Source of the DNA: Sugiyamaella lignohabitans
Lineage: Eukaryota > Ascomycota > Dipodascomycetes > Dipodascales > Trichomonascaceae
Direction: 5' to 3'
DNA: 64,000 nucleotides
NCBI RefSeq assembly: GCF_001640025.1
Contig: NC_031674.1
Coordinates: 744,001 to 808,000 of the forward strand
The notes beneath the pieces were generated by a model. That model did not search any database. It was not told the DNA's origin and saw nothing but the letters and a program-made list of their open reading frames with translations. Shown here in pieces: positions 62,909 through 64,000 of this stretch (position 1 is its first letter; each line of letters begins with the position of its first letter). A program made the translations under genes and the position numbers.

Positions 62909-64000
62909 ATGTCCTATTTAACGGATATCACTCAGGTGGTCGATAGTATTGTTAGAGAGCTTCAAAACAGTTCGATTTATTCGAGTTCAGGACCAGCTGA
63001 TTTAGCTCGACGAAAGGCCCTTATCGGGAGGGCGATCCAGTACCTACCATCATTAAGAAATGAACACAATGTTCCGCTATTAGCATTGGAACTGCTGTCT
63101 AGTCCAGTGGTAGCACTTCCTGAACCGGTTTGCAGCGACTTTTTGGTAGACGGATTCAGATCGGCTGTGGCTCGAAAGTATTCAATTAGCGATCCGACAA
63201 TTCCCCCGCAAGAGTGGACTAAGTATTTAGTACGACCTGTTATTGACAGATTGACAGCTGAAGGGGCTTTGTGGAGGATACTACCATTGTTATCAGGTTT
63301 AATCCAGGCTTCTAAATATGAGATTCTGGCAGATATTGAACGATCTGAGCGAGGTTTACGTCAGTCTAAAATCACCTATGTCCCTAGTGTGGCTGATTTA
63401 CGATACCAGCAAGATTGGTATGTTAGGGTGTTCAACCAGATAATAACTCTGCCCCTTGAGTCGGATAGTGATTATAAAAAATATCGGGATATTATAAACA
63501 TGGCATTGATTACCTTGGCTAAATGCCAATGGGCGTTGGATCCAGACGTTTATAGTCGTCTCGTGCATGCAGAGACTATCGTTCGATCTTTGCAACTGAT
63601 TTATTCGTATCCCGACACAAGTGTCATAAACTCGTTAAGATTACAATCATCACCTGTTATTGAACTTGTGAATAACCTTTTAGGAGGTTTTTCTAACATA
63701 ATTCGCCAATCAGTAGAATCCAACTATCGCAACAACCTTTCTTTTAACGATCTAGACCTAGCATTGAACCATATCCACATGTTCGCAGAAGATTTAAGTC
63801 GAACATGGGTGAGACTAAAGCATTCACCAGACTCAATTACAAAATCGGAGACTGAACAGTGGCAGATTTTAAAACAGTTTATATTTGCAATCTGCCTCCA
63901 GTTACAGGGATTCGCAGGTCTACTTTTACATGTCAATCGCCCAAAACTAGTTCCTGTTGCATACCTGAGTGCCAAGATTTTAAAAACCCTCTCTCCTGTA
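62909..64000 (+). CDS. unidentified large helical protein, 3'-truncated by the window edge
   Basis: An open frame of at least 364 codons starts MSYLTDITQVVDSIVREL and continues to the last base. It has no stop and no obvious intron. The sequence is Leu-rich and predominantly helical (GRAIQYLPSLRNEHNVPLLALELL, ALWRILPLLSGLIQASKY, LKQFIFAICLQLQGFAGLLL), as in armadillo/HEAT-like or peripheral membrane proteins. A segment near the cut end is quite hydrophobic. I do not recognise the family with confidence; a peroxisomal biogenesis protein such as Pex8 was considered but not supported by any clear motif. The start has A at -3. Confidence 0.7.
   Translation, partial: MSYLTDITQVVDSIVRELQNSSIYSSSGPADLARRKALIGRAIQYLPSLRNEHNVPLLALELLSSPVVALPEPVCSDFLVDGFRSAVARKYSISDPTIPPQEWTKYLVRPVIDRLTAEGALWRILPLLSGLIQASKYEILADIERSERGLRQSKITYVPSVADLRYQQDWYVRVFNQIITLPLESDSDYKKYRDIINMALITLAKCQWALDPDVYSRLVHAETIVRSLQLIYSYPDTSVINSLRLQSSPVIELVNNLLGGFSNIIRQSVESNYRNNLSFNDLDLALNHIHMFAEDLSRTWVRLKHSPDSITKSETEQWQILKQFIFAICLQLQGFAGLLLHVNRPKLVPVAYLSAKILKTLSPV

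Overview
This window is nuclear DNA from a budding yeast. The genes are short and compact and have the spliceosomal signals of an early-branching Saccharomycotina lineage: GTAAGT-like donors, a CTAAC-type branch site, and an acceptor only about 7-11 nt further on. CTG appears to be read as leucine (for example codon 7 of the NDUFA1 gene, in the conserved EALLPYG stretch), so this is not a CTG-Ser yeast. Composition, intron style and the very abundant GC-rich palindromes suggest a Trichomonascaceae/Dipodascaceae-type yeast such as Sugiyamaella or Blastobotrys. That placement is inference.

Layout. 0.3-10.7 kb is a catabolic gene cluster for the gentisate pathway: gentisate 1,2-dioxygenase, fumarylpyruvate hydrolase, a GFA-family protein, a Zn2Cys6 regulator, an MFS transporter and a salicylate/3-hydroxybenzoate-type hydroxylase. 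All three divergent promoters carry TCGG-N9-CCG inverted repeats, nine in total, which look like the operators of the cluster regulator. A cytochrome b2-like FMN dehydrogenase (10.8-12.3 kb) follows. 12.3-20.1 kb holds intron-bearing housekeeping genes: RPL33, a four-exon NDUFA1, a LisH-WD40 protein and a peroxisomal adenine nucleotide carrier. 21.2-26.5 kb is a second possible metabolic group: a PEP-mutase/isocitrate-lyase-like enzyme, an MmgE/PrpD-like enzyme and a carboxylesterase. A G1-type cyclin lies at 26.7-27.9 kb. 35-48.3 kb contains a Cut12-like spindle-pole protein, an ACS-family MFS transporter, head-to-head LOA1 and TAZ1 phospholipid acyltransferases, HFI1 (SAGA), a zf-HIT protein and a mitochondrial PPR-like protein. 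57.8-61.8 kb holds an HMG-box regulator and VTI1. A partial gene runs off the right end.

Two stretches (about 28-34.9 kb and 48.3-57.8 kb) hold no gene I can support. They are rich in simple repeats and in a GC-rich foldback element. I count about 60 arms of this element (roughly 55-61 bp each) in the window. Eighteen pairs form 135-168 bp units with inverted arms and a short partly conserved spacer. They lie downstream of genes, in intergenic DNA, and inside six of the fourteen introns I could define, but in no coding exon. The stretch 219-12505, covering the gentisate cluster and its neighbour, has none.
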